Below, in pieces: positions 37,354-45,592 of a stretch of DNA of 55,346 bases (its first letter is position 1; every line of letters begins with the position of its first letter). The position numbers and the translations under genes are program-made. The DNA is from Candidatus Binatia bacterium (GTDB taxonomy: Bacteria; Desulfobacterota; Binatia; HRBIN30): contig JAOAHD010000025.1 in assembly GCA_026415395.1 (NCBI GenBank), forward strand, positions 1 through 55,346, written 5' to 3'. The notes below the pieces were generated by a model, which saw only the letters and a list, made by a program, of their open reading frames with translations, was not told the DNA's origin and did no database searches.

Positions 37354-37800
37354 ATGCGGGAATGGATCGTTTTTCTGGTGGCAACGGGAGTTGCCGGGCT
37401 CGTGTGGGCCCACGAGAACAAGGAGCCGCTCCCAGAAGGACCTATTCGCGAGCGCCATGAATTGATGGAGCAAATCGGGGATCAGGCCAAGATCATTGGG
37501 GACGCGTTGAAAGCGGGGAAACTCGATCCGGTCGGTCCGGCCGCTGCGAAGATCGCAGAAGAAGCGGGCAAGGCGTTGCCTTTGTTCCCGGAAGGCAGCA
37601 CGCATCCGCGCTCGCGGGCAAAAGCGGAGATTTGGCAGCAGTGGCCGGAGTTCGAAAAACTCATGAAGCAACTCGTGGCCGACGCCAAGGCCACGGCTGA
37701 GGCAGCTGCTGGGGGCGGCGACGTGAAAGCCGCGGCCAACAAAATGTTCGGGAACTGCAAGAGCTGCCACGATCGCTTCCGCTTACCGGAAAAGAAGTAA
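37354..37800 (+). CDS. Cytochrome c class II (c'-like)
   Basis: 148 residues from ATG at 37354, directly after GAAGGAGGAG. A signal peptide (WIVFLVATGVAGLVWAHE) precedes a four-helix region with HELMEQIGDQAKIIGDALKAG and the C-terminal heme site CKSCHDRFRLPEKK. A CxxCH near the C-terminus of a helical bundle is the hallmark of cytochrome c'/c556 proteins, which are small periplasmic electron carriers or gas-binding proteins. It is 76 bases downstream of the diheme cytochrome gene and probably shares its transcript. Confidence 0.92.
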   Translation: MREWIVFLVATGVAGLVWAHENKEPLPEGPIRERHELMEQIGDQAKIIGDALKAGKLDPVGPAAAKIAEEAGKALPLFPEGSTHPRSRAKAEIWQQWPEFEKLMKQLVADAKATAEAAAGGGDVKAAANKMFGNCKSCHDRFRLPEKK

Positions 37801-37822
37801 GCGGCGCCATTCTCTTGCAGGG

Positions 37823-37846
37823 GTTCGGCGGCTGTGTTAGCCGAAC
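37823..37846 (+). terminator. Short hairpin after the cytochrome genes
   Basis: GTTCGGC (37823-37829) pairs with GCCGAAC (37840-37846) around a 10-base loop, between the cytochrome c' stop and tRNA-Asn. No T run follows, so a terminator role is only possible. Confidence 0.3.
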
Positions 37847-37864
37847 GCGCTCGCACGGTAGTGT

Positions 37865-37937
37865 TCCCCGGTAGCTCAGTCGGTAGAGCGGTCGGCTGTT
37901 AACCGATTGGTCGCTGGTTCGAATCCGGCCCGGGGAG
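37865..37937 (+). tRNA. tRNA-Asn (anticodon GTT)
   Basis: 73 bases fold into a full cloverleaf. Acceptor arm TCCCCGG (37865-37871) pairs with CCGGGGA (37930-37936), with G as discriminator. The D arm has AGCTCAGTCGGTAGAGC, the anticodon loop CTGTTAA places GTT at 37898-37900, and the T arm carries GGTTCGAATCC. CCA is not encoded. Confidence 0.97.
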
Positions 37938-38658
37938 CTTCCTCTTGAACGGCACCAACGAGGGCTGGCGGGTCCGATGAGTTCCCCCGGTCGCTCCGCT
38001 TGCGCGAAGTGTCCCGCTCCGCCGCAGCCGCCATCGGCGCTGGCAGGCCGCCCGCCGAGCGTGTTCGCCCGGCGACCACAAGCCGAGGCGGAGAGTCTAC
38101 GAGGCACAGCTAGTCTTTGAGCCGGAGCCAGCCGATTGGTCGCGGCCGTTCCGCACAAATCCGGCACCGGTCGGCATAAAGCGTTGCGTGAGCTCGCGGA
38201 CTCGAAAAGATGGCGCGGTGCTTTGGGCGCCGTGAAGAGGTTAGGTGTTGATGTAAGTCGTCCAACGCGTGAGGGCCAGAAGAAATGAGAAGCATGGTGC
38301 TCGCCAGACTTGGCCTTTAGCCAAACGGGTGTCCGTTCCTCGTTGCGCTTGCTGCGGCGCAACGGAATGGACTCGGATGGCGCGGTCTCTCGCGGCACGC
38401 GGCAGAAAAAACTTAGAGAGTGCGCTCGATCGTTAGCCAGCCCGCGTCAGGGGCGATGCGCTGACCGAACAGCCGGTTGCGCCGCCGCCCGCACGAAGAG
38501 AAGGAGGTCCGTCACGACCAGGTGGACTTGGGCGGTGTCCCCCACTCTCGCCGTTGTCGCTGTGATGTGGTCGCGTCCGCGGGCAACCCACGTGTGAGAA
38601 ACCAGGGTGCAATGCTGACCCCAGCACAGTTGTCTGCCGGCCAAAGGCAGCGAATTCG
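37938..38658. other. Gene-poor stretch downstream of tRNA-Asn
   Basis: About 720 bases without a convincing intact gene. Frames on both strands are short or Arg/Pro-rich. A minus-strand fragment near 38460-38570 (VGDTAQVHLVVTDLLLFVRA) looks protein-like and may be a remnant. The position just after a tRNA fits a decayed insertion. Confidence 0.5.
38132..38143 (+). repeat. 12-bp copy of tRNA-Asn sequence (possible old attachment site)
   Basis: CCGATTGGTCGC at 38132-38143 is identical and in the same orientation to 37903-37914 in the tRNA (3' side of the anticodon stem into the variable loop). The match ends sharply on both sides. Twelve bases is short for an att repeat, so chance is not excluded. 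Confidence 0.35.
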
Positions 38659-39532
38659 ATGCTCGACAAGCTCGTTGTGCTGGCCGGCAACGATGAGGCG
38701 TCGATCTACAACGTCCTCGAAGAGTTTCTCGAAGATAAGCTCTCCGTTGATCGCAACGCCAAAGCGTCCAGCGGCGAGGGTTCAGGGCCCGCGGGAGCGG
38801 AAATACGAGCCGCAGATGATCCGCGGCGTGGGGCGCAGCATCGCATTCGTGGCAATCGGGAGAAGGTGATCAGCATCCTGATGAAGGTCTGGGTTCGCCC
38901 CCTGCGCGACCTGTATCCCCCGCAGCGGGAAGGCCTCGATCTTGTCTCATGGCTTCCGCGCCAGGGGCGGATCGCTGTGCACTGGGGCATGGTGATGGCG
39001 GTTTACCCGTTTTGGGCGGGTCGCGGCGCACGTCGGACGGTTGCTCAGGCTCCAGGGAACGGCAAGCCATGCCCAGGTGCGCCGCCGTGTGATGGAGCAA
39101 TATGGCCAGCGGCCAACCGTGAAGGATGCGGTGCGGGGGGTTTTGCGCTCGATGGTCGACTGGGGTGTCCTGAACGACGCCAAGACGGCAGGCGCGCGAG
39201 GTGGGGACGGCACGTACGTTGCCGGCCTTTCACTGCCCATCGCGGCTGCAGAACTCATCGCGTGGTAGGCTTCGGCGTTCTTGCACGCTCAGCCCGGCGG
39301 TTCCGTGCCTCTCGGAGCAGTGCTCGGCTCCACGAGCTTATTTCCGTTTTGCCTGAGCCCGTTTTCCGCGTATCAGTTAGCTGCGGTTTCTGGTCGGCTC
39401 GAGGTGCTACGGCAAGGTCTCGATGAGGACTTGCTCATCCTCCGCACGGTTGAGCTTCCGTTCGGGAATGGAGGCGAGTCCCAAAGCTCGCTTCGTTCGC
39501 ATCGCCAAAACGTCGCGCGATTCCGCCTCTGA
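38659..39532 (+). pseudogene. Broken gene with a frameshift and an in-frame TAG, family not recognised
   Basis: From ATG at 38659 the frame reads protein-like (MLDKLVVLAGNDEASIYNVL, later VWVRPLRDLYPPQREGLDLV and IAVHWGMVMAVYPFWAG). Near 39014-39022, in TTTTGGGCGGGT, the sense reading passes to the next frame (VAAHVGRLLRLQGTASHA, RPTVKDAVRGVLRSMVDWGV). TAG at 39266-39268 then breaks it after AAAELIAW, and the same frame goes on ASAFLHAQPGGSVPL, PFSAYQLAAVSGRLEVLR, to a stop at 39530-39532. The joined product would be about 290 residues, soluble, with a winged-helix-like middle. I cannot name the family. It has lost function unless the two lesions are sequencing errors. Confidence 0.6.
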
Positions 39533-39740
39533 GTGGCGCCTGGGTCCCTAGCACTCCGCACAGGGGATCCCGTTGATTTGGGCGGAGCCGCCCATGGCTC
39601 TGTCGTGCCGATCCGGGTCGCCCCTCTGCGCTTCGATCCGCGGAGTGAGTTGGTGAATTCCGGGTCGAGGTGGTCGGGCGGCGATTCGCTGGAAAGGCAT
39701 CCTCCCGCGCTGGCGAGTTGGATCGGTATCCCGATCACTC

Positions 39741-42563
39741 TTATGGCACAAAGCGGACCTTGCGTCGGGCCGCGGCGGCTACCTCGCTTCGCTGGAAGCG
39801 GAAGGTGAATGTGTCGCCGTTGATCCAGGCGCCGACCCAGTCGCCAAAGTGAATGTCCGGCTGGATGCGGTTGAAGCGATTGTCGTCTGCCGTGCCGCCC
39901 GGGTCGCCATTGTTGCCGCCGGGCAAGACGTTGTGGGCACGGATGCCGCGCGGGTCGAGCTCCACCACGAAACGCATCGAGGCGCCGCCGGAGAACTCGA
40001 AATTGTCGCTGTTCAGGCTGAACCCGCCTGGATTGACGGTTTCGCGGAAGCCGGGGGCCGGGAACGGGCCGAGATCGAAAATGTTCAAGCCCGCTTGACC
40101 CAAGAAGTGCTGGAACCGCACTCGATGAATTTTGCCCCACAGCCATTGCTCCTGAGCGTCGGTGGAAAACTTCTCCTGCAAGAACGTGAGTCCGTCGCGC
40201 AGTGCCTGAAGCAAAATTTCGTCGCGAGTTTCGCGCTGCGGGGTGTTGCGGTTGTCCCAGAGAAAACTTTCTCCGCTGGCATCCTTGGTGTGAACGACGA
40301 AGCCGGGGTCGGTGCGGTCTTGGTCTTCGAGGAGGTGGAGCAACGCGCGGGTGGCGTCATCGCCTCCTGGCGTGCCGATGCCGGTGCCGGCAAAGTCGTC
40401 CGCGAACGTCAGCCGGCTCAGGCGGGTGAGAAAGCCGGCAAAGATCGACGCAGCCGCAGCATCGGCTTTTTCCTCGTCGGACACGGGTTGAGCGCGGTGG
40501 CCTAAGTCGGTGCGCTCGTCTGCAGCATCCACGCCGGGCGGTGTGTCGAACGGCGGGGATCCGGGTCGCTCCTCGCCCCAGCGGCGTAGCCGCTCCAACG
40601 CCTCTGCCATCGCGGGCGTGACTAGATCCGGCCGCCGCTCCGCGGCAGCAAACAGAAATGGCAGAAAGCGCGCGGCTTCTTTCGAGCTGTGGTCGAATTG
40701 AAAGCGCGCCATGTCCTCCAAAGTCAGTTTTCCTCCTCCCGGGCGGGTGATGGCCGCTGTCAGAAGTTCCGTCGCTCGTTGTGCCCGGAAGCCATTGGCA
40801 AACTGAGGTGCCAGGTAGACGCTGTCGTTCAACGGATCGTTGTCCAGCGTGCCGCCGATTTGGTCGTTGTTGGCGGTGACCAAGAAGCCGCTGTCGGGGT
40901 TGACGGCCTGCGGGATCTTCTCGCTCGGGAGCCAGAGCGTTCTCCCGAGGTCATCACTCAGCCACTCGGCCTCTCCCGTGCCCGGCACGGGGAGGTACGG
41001 GACGATGCCAGGCGGCCGCTGCGGGATGAGCACCTGAGTGGAGTAGGCGATGTTCCCTTGGGTATCCGCCCAAATCCAGTTCTGCGCGCCGACACCGAAG
41101 TTGCGCAGCGCATTGCGGAAGTCGTTCACCGAACGGGCGCGCTGCAGGTCGAACAAGAAGCGCGCATCGTTGGTGATCTCGTGGCCGGTCCAACGCACGG
41201 TCATTCCGGTTGCAGCCAAGCCTACGGCACTGTCGTTTAGGTCGGGGTCGGCCACATTCGGACCGTGATGCGGCACGACCTCGATCGGCAGCAGGAAGGG
41301 TTGCGGACGTCCGCGCACTTGGATGGGTTCGTCCACCCGCAGCACGGGAACCCGCTGCCCCCTGAATCGCACCGTGCGCGGTGAAGCCGGGTAATCGGGG
41401 GGAGTTTCGAAGTCCTCGACATAGAGGTCGGTCACGTCATATCCGGCAGTTGTCGCTCCCCACGCACCATGACGATTGTGGCCGAGAATGACTCCAGGGA
41501 GCCCGGGGAAAATCACGCCGATGACATCCTCTTGGGTGTCGGCAATCGAGAGATGCAGCATGTGCCACACAGGAGGATTGAACAGGGCGAGGTGCGGATC
41601 GTTGGCCAGCAAGGCGTGGCCGTTCTGGGTGTGACGTGGTGCGACAATCCAGTTGTTGCTGCCCGCGCCGCGGCTGCGCGTACCGAAGGGCAAATTCGAC
41701 GCGAGCTCGTCGAACATTCCCGTCAGGTCTTCGAGAATCTTCGGAGGCACGACAAATAGCGAGCCCGAGCTCGTGTCCCCGCGGATCCGATTTGCGCGCG
41801 CAGTGCGCGGTGGAAGAACCGTTGTGGGCGCGGCAGGGGCAAAGCGAAAGACGTCGCGGAACACCGCATCCGCAAGACTTTGCTGCGCGCGCGCCCACTG
41901 GATTTCGTCGCCTGAGGAATCGGACAGGCTGAATGCTTGCAAACGCGCGACGGCGAGCGTGTCCGCCGGTTCCCAAGGGGCGAGCTGCTCGGCGGTAAAG
42001 CCGAGGACGCCGACCAACGTGTACTCGGGTGGCAAGTGCGCACCGTTGCGGCCGTGTTTGAGATCGTCCAACCATGCGTTCACGCCTGCGGAGTATGCCT
42101 CGATCAAGCTTGCGACCTCGGGGTCAATCGCTTGCACGTGTTCCCAGAGCGCCCGGTGGAGTCGGCGCCCATCGCGGGTGGTGAAAAAGGTTCGCATTTG
42201 AACATCGGTGGAGAGTGACAGACGGCCGAAGAGCTCGCTCAAACGCCCGGTGGCAAAGCGGCGGATGACGTCCATCTCCCAGAAGCGCGCTTGCGCGGTG
42301 ACGTAGCCTTGCACGTACACCGCCGCCGTGAAGTTCGGGGCGTAAATGTGCGGCATTCCGAGGTCATCGAAGACCACGTCAACCGTGCCGGGAAGCCCGT
42401 TCAAAGCGATTGTTTGCGCGACGGGCAAGGCAGCGATTGGGTCGGCGCTTTGTTCCCCATCGTCACCGCAGCCAGAACATGCGAGTGCAATCAGCAGCGC
42501 AGCAACGGGCAAACTCCAGGTGCCTTTCCCGCGAATCTTCCCATTCCACATGCTTGAGCTCAC
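39741..42563 (-). CDS. Penicillin acylase-family Ntn hydrolase, lipoprotein
   Basis: 940 residues from GTG at 42563 (ATG at 42551 also fits). A lipoprotein signal ends LLIALACSGC. The alpha region includes DDLGMPHIYAPN and YVQGYVTAQARFWEMDVIRR. The autoprocessing site is RGAG-SNNW, making Ser 302 the N-terminal nucleophile of the beta chain, followed by GHALLANDPHLAL, GHNRHGAWGATTAGYDVTDLYVE and NQNDQ-type VTANNDQIGG. The family cleaves amides such as beta-lactams or acyl-homoserine lactones. At 940 residues it is longer than classical enzymes (about 800-850). It probably acts in the envelope. A second family member lies at 50810-53206. Confidence 0.92.
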   Translation of the reverse strand: MSSSMWNGKIRGKGTWSLPVAALLIALACSGCGDDGEQSADPIAALPVAQTIALNGLPGTVDVVFDDLGMPHIYAPNFTAAVYVQGYVTAQARFWEMDVIRRFATGRLSELFGRLSLSTDVQMRTFFTTRDGRRLHRALWEHVQAIDPEVASLIEAYSAGVNAWLDDLKHGRNGAHLPPEYTLVGVLGFTAEQLAPWEPADTLAVARLQAFSLSDSSGDEIQWARAQQSLADAVFRDVFRFAPAAPTTVLPPRTARANRIRGDTSSGSLFVVPPKILEDLTGMFDELASNLPFGTRSRGAGSNNWIVAPRHTQNGHALLANDPHLALFNPPVWHMLHLSIADTQEDVIGVIFPGLPGVILGHNRHGAWGATTAGYDVTDLYVEDFETPPDYPASPRTVRFRGQRVPVLRVDEPIQVRGRPQPFLLPIEVVPHHGPNVADPDLNDSAVGLAATGMTVRWTGHEITNDARFLFDLQRARSVNDFRNALRNFGVGAQNWIWADTQGNIAYSTQVLIPQRPPGIVPYLPVPGTGEAEWLSDDLGRTLWLPSEKIPQAVNPDSGFLVTANNDQIGGTLDNDPLNDSVYLAPQFANGFRAQRATELLTAAITRPGGGKLTLEDMARFQFDHSSKEAARFLPFLFAAAERRPDLVTPAMAEALERLRRWGEERPGSPPFDTPPGVDAADERTDLGHRAQPVSDEEKADAAAASIFAGFLTRLSRLTFADDFAGTGIGTPGGDDATRALLHLLEDQDRTDPGFVVHTKDASGESFLWDNRNTPQRETRDEILLQALRDGLTFLQEKFSTDAQEQWLWGKIHRVRFQHFLGQAGLNIFDLGPFPAPGFRETVNPGGFSLNSDNFEFSGGASMRFVVELDPRGIRAHNVLPGGNNGDPGGTADDNRFNRIQPDIHFGDWVGAWINGDTFTFRFQRSEVAAAARRKVRFVP

Positions 42564-42660
42564 TCGCTGCCCTTAATCAGCGAAGAGAAAATTTGGCAAG
42601 CCACGCTTGCTGTGGAAACCGCGATTGACGCGCGAAGGAGGCGCGTGGTAGCCAGGTGCT

Positions 42661-42987
42661 ATGGCGCCACGAGCACAAGACAATCCGAAACCACCAAAGG
42701 CTTACGAAGAATTTGTCCGACGCTTTCCGAAACTCGGTGAAGCGTGGGAAGCGATTGCCGAGGCGGGCAACGATGGGCCGCTCGAGGAACAAACGCGGCG
42801 GCTGGTGAAGCTTGCGGTAGCGATCGGCGCCATGCGTGAGGAGGCCGTACGCGCGAGTGTGCGCAAGGCGCGCGCTGCGGGGATTGACATGCGAGCACTC
42901 GAGCAAGTGATCGCGCTGGCCGCGGGCACGATTGGCTTGCCTGCAGCGGTAGCCGCCTTTACCTGGCTCGAGCAAGCTGAGGACTGA
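42661..42987 (+). CDS. Carboxymuconolactone decarboxylase (CMD)/AhpD-like protein
   Basis: 108 residues. The helical core QTRRLVKLAVAIGAMREEAV, ASVRKARAAGIDMRALEQVI and the tail AAVAAFTWLE match CMD-family proteins. There is no cysteine at all, so the CxxC disulfide reductase activity of AhpD is absent; it belongs to the Cys-less group, whose role is unclear. The spacing to the ATG (AGGTGCT) is a plausible ribosome site. It precedes the CoA-transferase gene by 160 bases on the same strand. Confidence 0.85.
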   Translation: MAPRAQDNPKPPKAYEEFVRRFPKLGEAWEAIAEAGNDGPLEEQTRRLVKLAVAIGAMREEAVRASVRKARAAGIDMRALEQVIALAAGTIGLPAAVAAFTWLEQAED

Positions 42988-43147
42988 GCCACGAGCAACT
43001 AGCGCCGAGAGCTGCAAGGGAGAGGCTGCAAGCGGGGCCGAGCTGGGCAGCAATGGATTCCCGGTGGCCAAACGCGTGGCCACGGGCGAGGGCGCGGGTG
43101 GCTGCGCTGTGTGGCAGGCGACGGGCTGCGGAGAAGGGCAAGCGACA

Positions 43148-44482
43148 ATGAAACGAGTGAACCATCGGGATGCGAAGGCGATGTATCGCGAGAAGTTACG
43201 AACTCCTCAGGAAGCTGCTGCGCTGGTGCAGCGCGAGGATACTTTGGCCGTACCGATTGCCACGGGACAACCGACCGCGTTTCTCACTGCCTTGGGTGAA
43301 CGGGACGACTGGACAAACCTCGTCTTGTTTTCCGCCTTAATGATTCGTCCGTACGCGCTGTTGCAAAAGCCCGGTGTGCGGCTGATTTCGGGCTTCTTTG
43401 GTCCGATCGAGCGGATGATGAAAGCAGCCGGGGCGCGCATCGACTACTTGCCTGCCGACTTTCTCGGTTGGGAGCGCTATGCGCGGCTGATGCCGCCGCG
43501 GGTGATGGCCTCGGCGTTCGCGCCGATGGATGATCACGGCTACCTCAACTTTGGCCTGCACGCGGGGGCAACCTTTCACGCCTTTGTTGCGGCGGCGCGG
43601 GATCCAAATCGTTTGGCGATTGCGGAAGTCAACACCACGATGCCCCAAGTCTGCGGGTTGGCGCGGTTTGGTGGCCATCGGATTCACATTTCGGAAGTGG
43701 ACTGCATCATCGAGACCGACGAGCCCGTGTTCGAACTGCCGGAGGAGCCGGTCACGGATCAGGACCGAGCGATTGCCGAGTATGTCGAACGGCTGATCGA
43801 TAACGGTGCCACCCTACAGATCGGCATTGGTGGGGTGCCGAACATTGTGGCGAAGCTACTGGCGGAGGGCAAAAAGGGAGACTTTGGCATCCACACCGAG
43901 ATGCTCGTCAACGGCATTATGCATCTCCATCAAGCGGGGAAGGTGACGAATCACAAAGGGGTATTCGATGGCTTCTCGGTGGCGACCTTTTGTGCTGGAA
44001 GCCGCAAGCTGTACGATTGGGTGCACCGCAATCCGGAGGTGCGCATGTTGCCGGTGACGTACGTGAACGACCCGGCCATCATCCGTCGCAACCGCGCGAT
44101 GGTGAGCATCAATGGTGCGTTGGCGATCGATCTCAGCGGGCAAGTGATGGCGGATACCATCGGTCCCCGGCAATACTCCGGAGTCGGCGGGCACGAGCTC
44201 TTCGTCATCGGGGCTCACGACAGCGAGGGCGGCAAAAGTTTCATCTGCTTGCATTCCACGGCCAAAGCCGGTGGCCAGCGCGTGTCGACGATCGTGGCGA
44301 GCTTCGCCCCAGGCACGCCGACGACCACACCCCGGCACCACGTGCAGTACGTGGTTACAGAGTACGGTGCCGTGAATCTTTCGCTGCTGACGGATGCGGA
44401 ACGCGCGCACGCTCTCGTGGAGATCGCGCATCCGGACTTCCGCGAGGAATTGCGGGAGGCTGTGCGGCAGCGCTTTGGATGA
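43148..44482 (+). CDS. Acetyl-CoA hydrolase/4-hydroxybutyrate CoA-transferase family protein
   Basis: 444 residues from ATG at 43148, with GGAGAAGG about 11 bases upstream; the open frame before it has no ribosome site. Two Rossmann-like halves carry LTALGERDDWTNLVLFSALM, IGIGGVPNIVAKLL, and the catalytic Glu (residue 251) in GIHTEMLVNGIM. The C-terminal half has RQYSGVGGHELFVIGA and TPRHHVQYVVTEYGAVNL. Such enzymes move CoA between acetyl-CoA and short carboxylic acids, or hydrolyse acetyl-CoA. The substrate cannot be fixed, though the fatty-acid and glutaryl-CoA genes elsewhere make an acyl-acid plausible. Confidence 0.9.
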   Translation: MKRVNHRDAKAMYREKLRTPQEAAALVQREDTLAVPIATGQPTAFLTALGERDDWTNLVLFSALMIRPYALLQKPGVRLISGFFGPIERMMKAAGARIDYLPADFLGWERYARLMPPRVMASAFAPMDDHGYLNFGLHAGATFHAFVAAARDPNRLAIAEVNTTMPQVCGLARFGGHRIHISEVDCIIETDEPVFELPEEPVTDQDRAIAEYVERLIDNGATLQIGIGGVPNIVAKLLAEGKKGDFGIHTEMLVNGIMHLHQAGKVTNHKGVFDGFSVATFCAGSRKLYDWVHRNPEVRMLPVTYVNDPAIIRRNRAMVSINGALAIDLSGQVMADTIGPRQYSGVGGHELFVIGAHDSEGGKSFICLHSTAKAGGQRVSTIVASFAPGTPTTTPRHHVQYVVTEYGAVNLSLLTDAERAHALVEIAHPDFREELREAVRQRFG

Positions 44483-44555
44483 GCTGGCGAAGGAGAGTAG
44501 CGATCGATCTGGTGACGGATGCGCTCACGGGAAGAGGTTCGAGGAGGGGAAGTGC

Positions 44556-44717
44556 ATGCACTATGTCTGCCCGCGCTGTAACCGTTCCTACCGGGTGAAA
44601 CCGCCTGAGGGCACGTGCCCGCAGTGCAACGCAGCTCTGGTTCCAGAAAGCGAGAGCCACGAAGGCGAACCGAAGCCGAACGCAGGCGAACCCATGCCAC
44701 CGCGACGCCGGTTGTAA
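44556..44717 (+). CDS. 53-residue zinc-ribbon protein
   Basis: From ATG at 44556, following GAGGAGGGGAAG. MHYVCPRCNRSYRV and GTCPQCNAALV supply four cysteines in two CPxC knuckles, spaced as in a small zinc ribbon, followed by a charged, disordered tail. Proteins this short often act as adaptors or nucleic-acid binders. It lies 73 bases after the CoA-transferase gene and 91 bases before the ECF transporter genes. No specific function can be given. Confidence 0.7.
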   Translation: MHYVCPRCNRSYRVKPPEGTCPQCNAALVPESESHEGEPKPNAGEPMPPRRRL

Positions 44718-44808
44718 ACCGGAAGCGACTGGGTAGGCGCGCACAGTTGCCAGAGCCGATGGGTTACCCCAGGTGCTTGGCAGGCTCGAATTGGCTACCA
44801 CCTCGGCC

Positions 44809-45591
44809 ATGCGCGAGCTCGTGAGTATGTGGCGGAATACCCGCATGGTGGTGTTTGCCGCCCTCACTGCCTCGCTTTACGCAGCGATTCTTATCCCGTT
44901 CAAAGTGTTGCCCATCATTCCCGGAGTTACGGAACTCCGCCCTGCCAACGCGGTGCCGGTGGTGTGCTCGTTCTTGTTCGGACCAGCCGCGGCCTGGGGC
45001 GCCGGCATTGGGAATGTCATCGGGGATTTTTTCGGCGGCTTCGGTCCGGGAGATTTGTTCGGGTTTTTCGGTAACTTCCTCTATGGCTTTTTACCCTATC
45101 GGACGTGGGAGCTCCTCAGCGCGCGCACTCCGACGCCGCGCCAGGTGCGAGAGTGGGTGTTGTTCGGTGCGGTGGTGGCGCTCGCCAGTGGAGCTTGTGC
45201 ACTGGTGATCGGTTGGGGACTCAACTTGCTCGGCTTCGTGCCTTTTCGGGTGTTGGGCAATATCGTGTGGATCAACAACATGCTGGCGAGTCTGCTGCTC
45301 GCGCCTTTTTTGCTGGCAGTGATTTATCCACGCGCGGAGCGCGGCCGATTGACTTACCGCCACGTGATGGGACAGCGGGAAGCGAGTGCGTCGATCGTGC
45401 GCTACCTCGGGTTGGCAGTGGTGGTGTTTGCCGTCGCGGTGGGCATGTGGCTCGGGAACGGGTTGTCTGCGGGTACCGTGACCGTGCCGTGGGTGGATGC
45501 AGATGCGGCGACGGGCACCGGGCAGCTTGCGGTGGGTCTCGGATTGCTGCCGGTGCTCGGTTTGCTCGTGCTGGGCATTGCGCTGTTGTGA
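44809..45591 (+). CDS. ECF transporter S component (QueT-like)
   Basis: 260 residues from ATG at 44809 (GTG at 44773 adds 12 residues; neither has a strong ribosome site). The N-terminal part reads MRELVSMWRNTRMVVFAALT, then TELRPANAVPVVCSFLFGPA, GAGIGNVIGDFFGGFGPGDL and GFFGNFLYGFLPYRTWELL, a pattern I associate with QueT-type S components that bind a vitamin-like ligand. Two further helices (about 215-255) extend it beyond the usual six-helix size. The ATPase and EcfT genes follow immediately, so this is a dedicated group I ECF importer; the ligand is unknown. Confidence 0.78.
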   Translation: MRELVSMWRNTRMVVFAALTASLYAAILIPFKVLPIIPGVTELRPANAVPVVCSFLFGPAAAWGAGIGNVIGDFFGGFGPGDLFGFFGNFLYGFLPYRTWELLSARTPTPRQVREWVLFGAVVALASGACALVIGWGLNLLGFVPFRVLGNIVWINNMLASLLLAPFLLAVIYPRAERGRLTYRHVMGQREASASIVRYLGLAVVVFAVAVGMWLGNGLSAGTVTVPWVDADAATGTGQLAVGLGLLPVLGLLVLGIALL

Positions 45592-45592
45592 C

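Noticed and set aside
44718-44808. Possible riboswitch before the ECF S component
   Set aside because: The 91-base gap does not match cobalamin, thiamine, FMN or preQ1 motifs that I can recognise, and it is too short for several of them.
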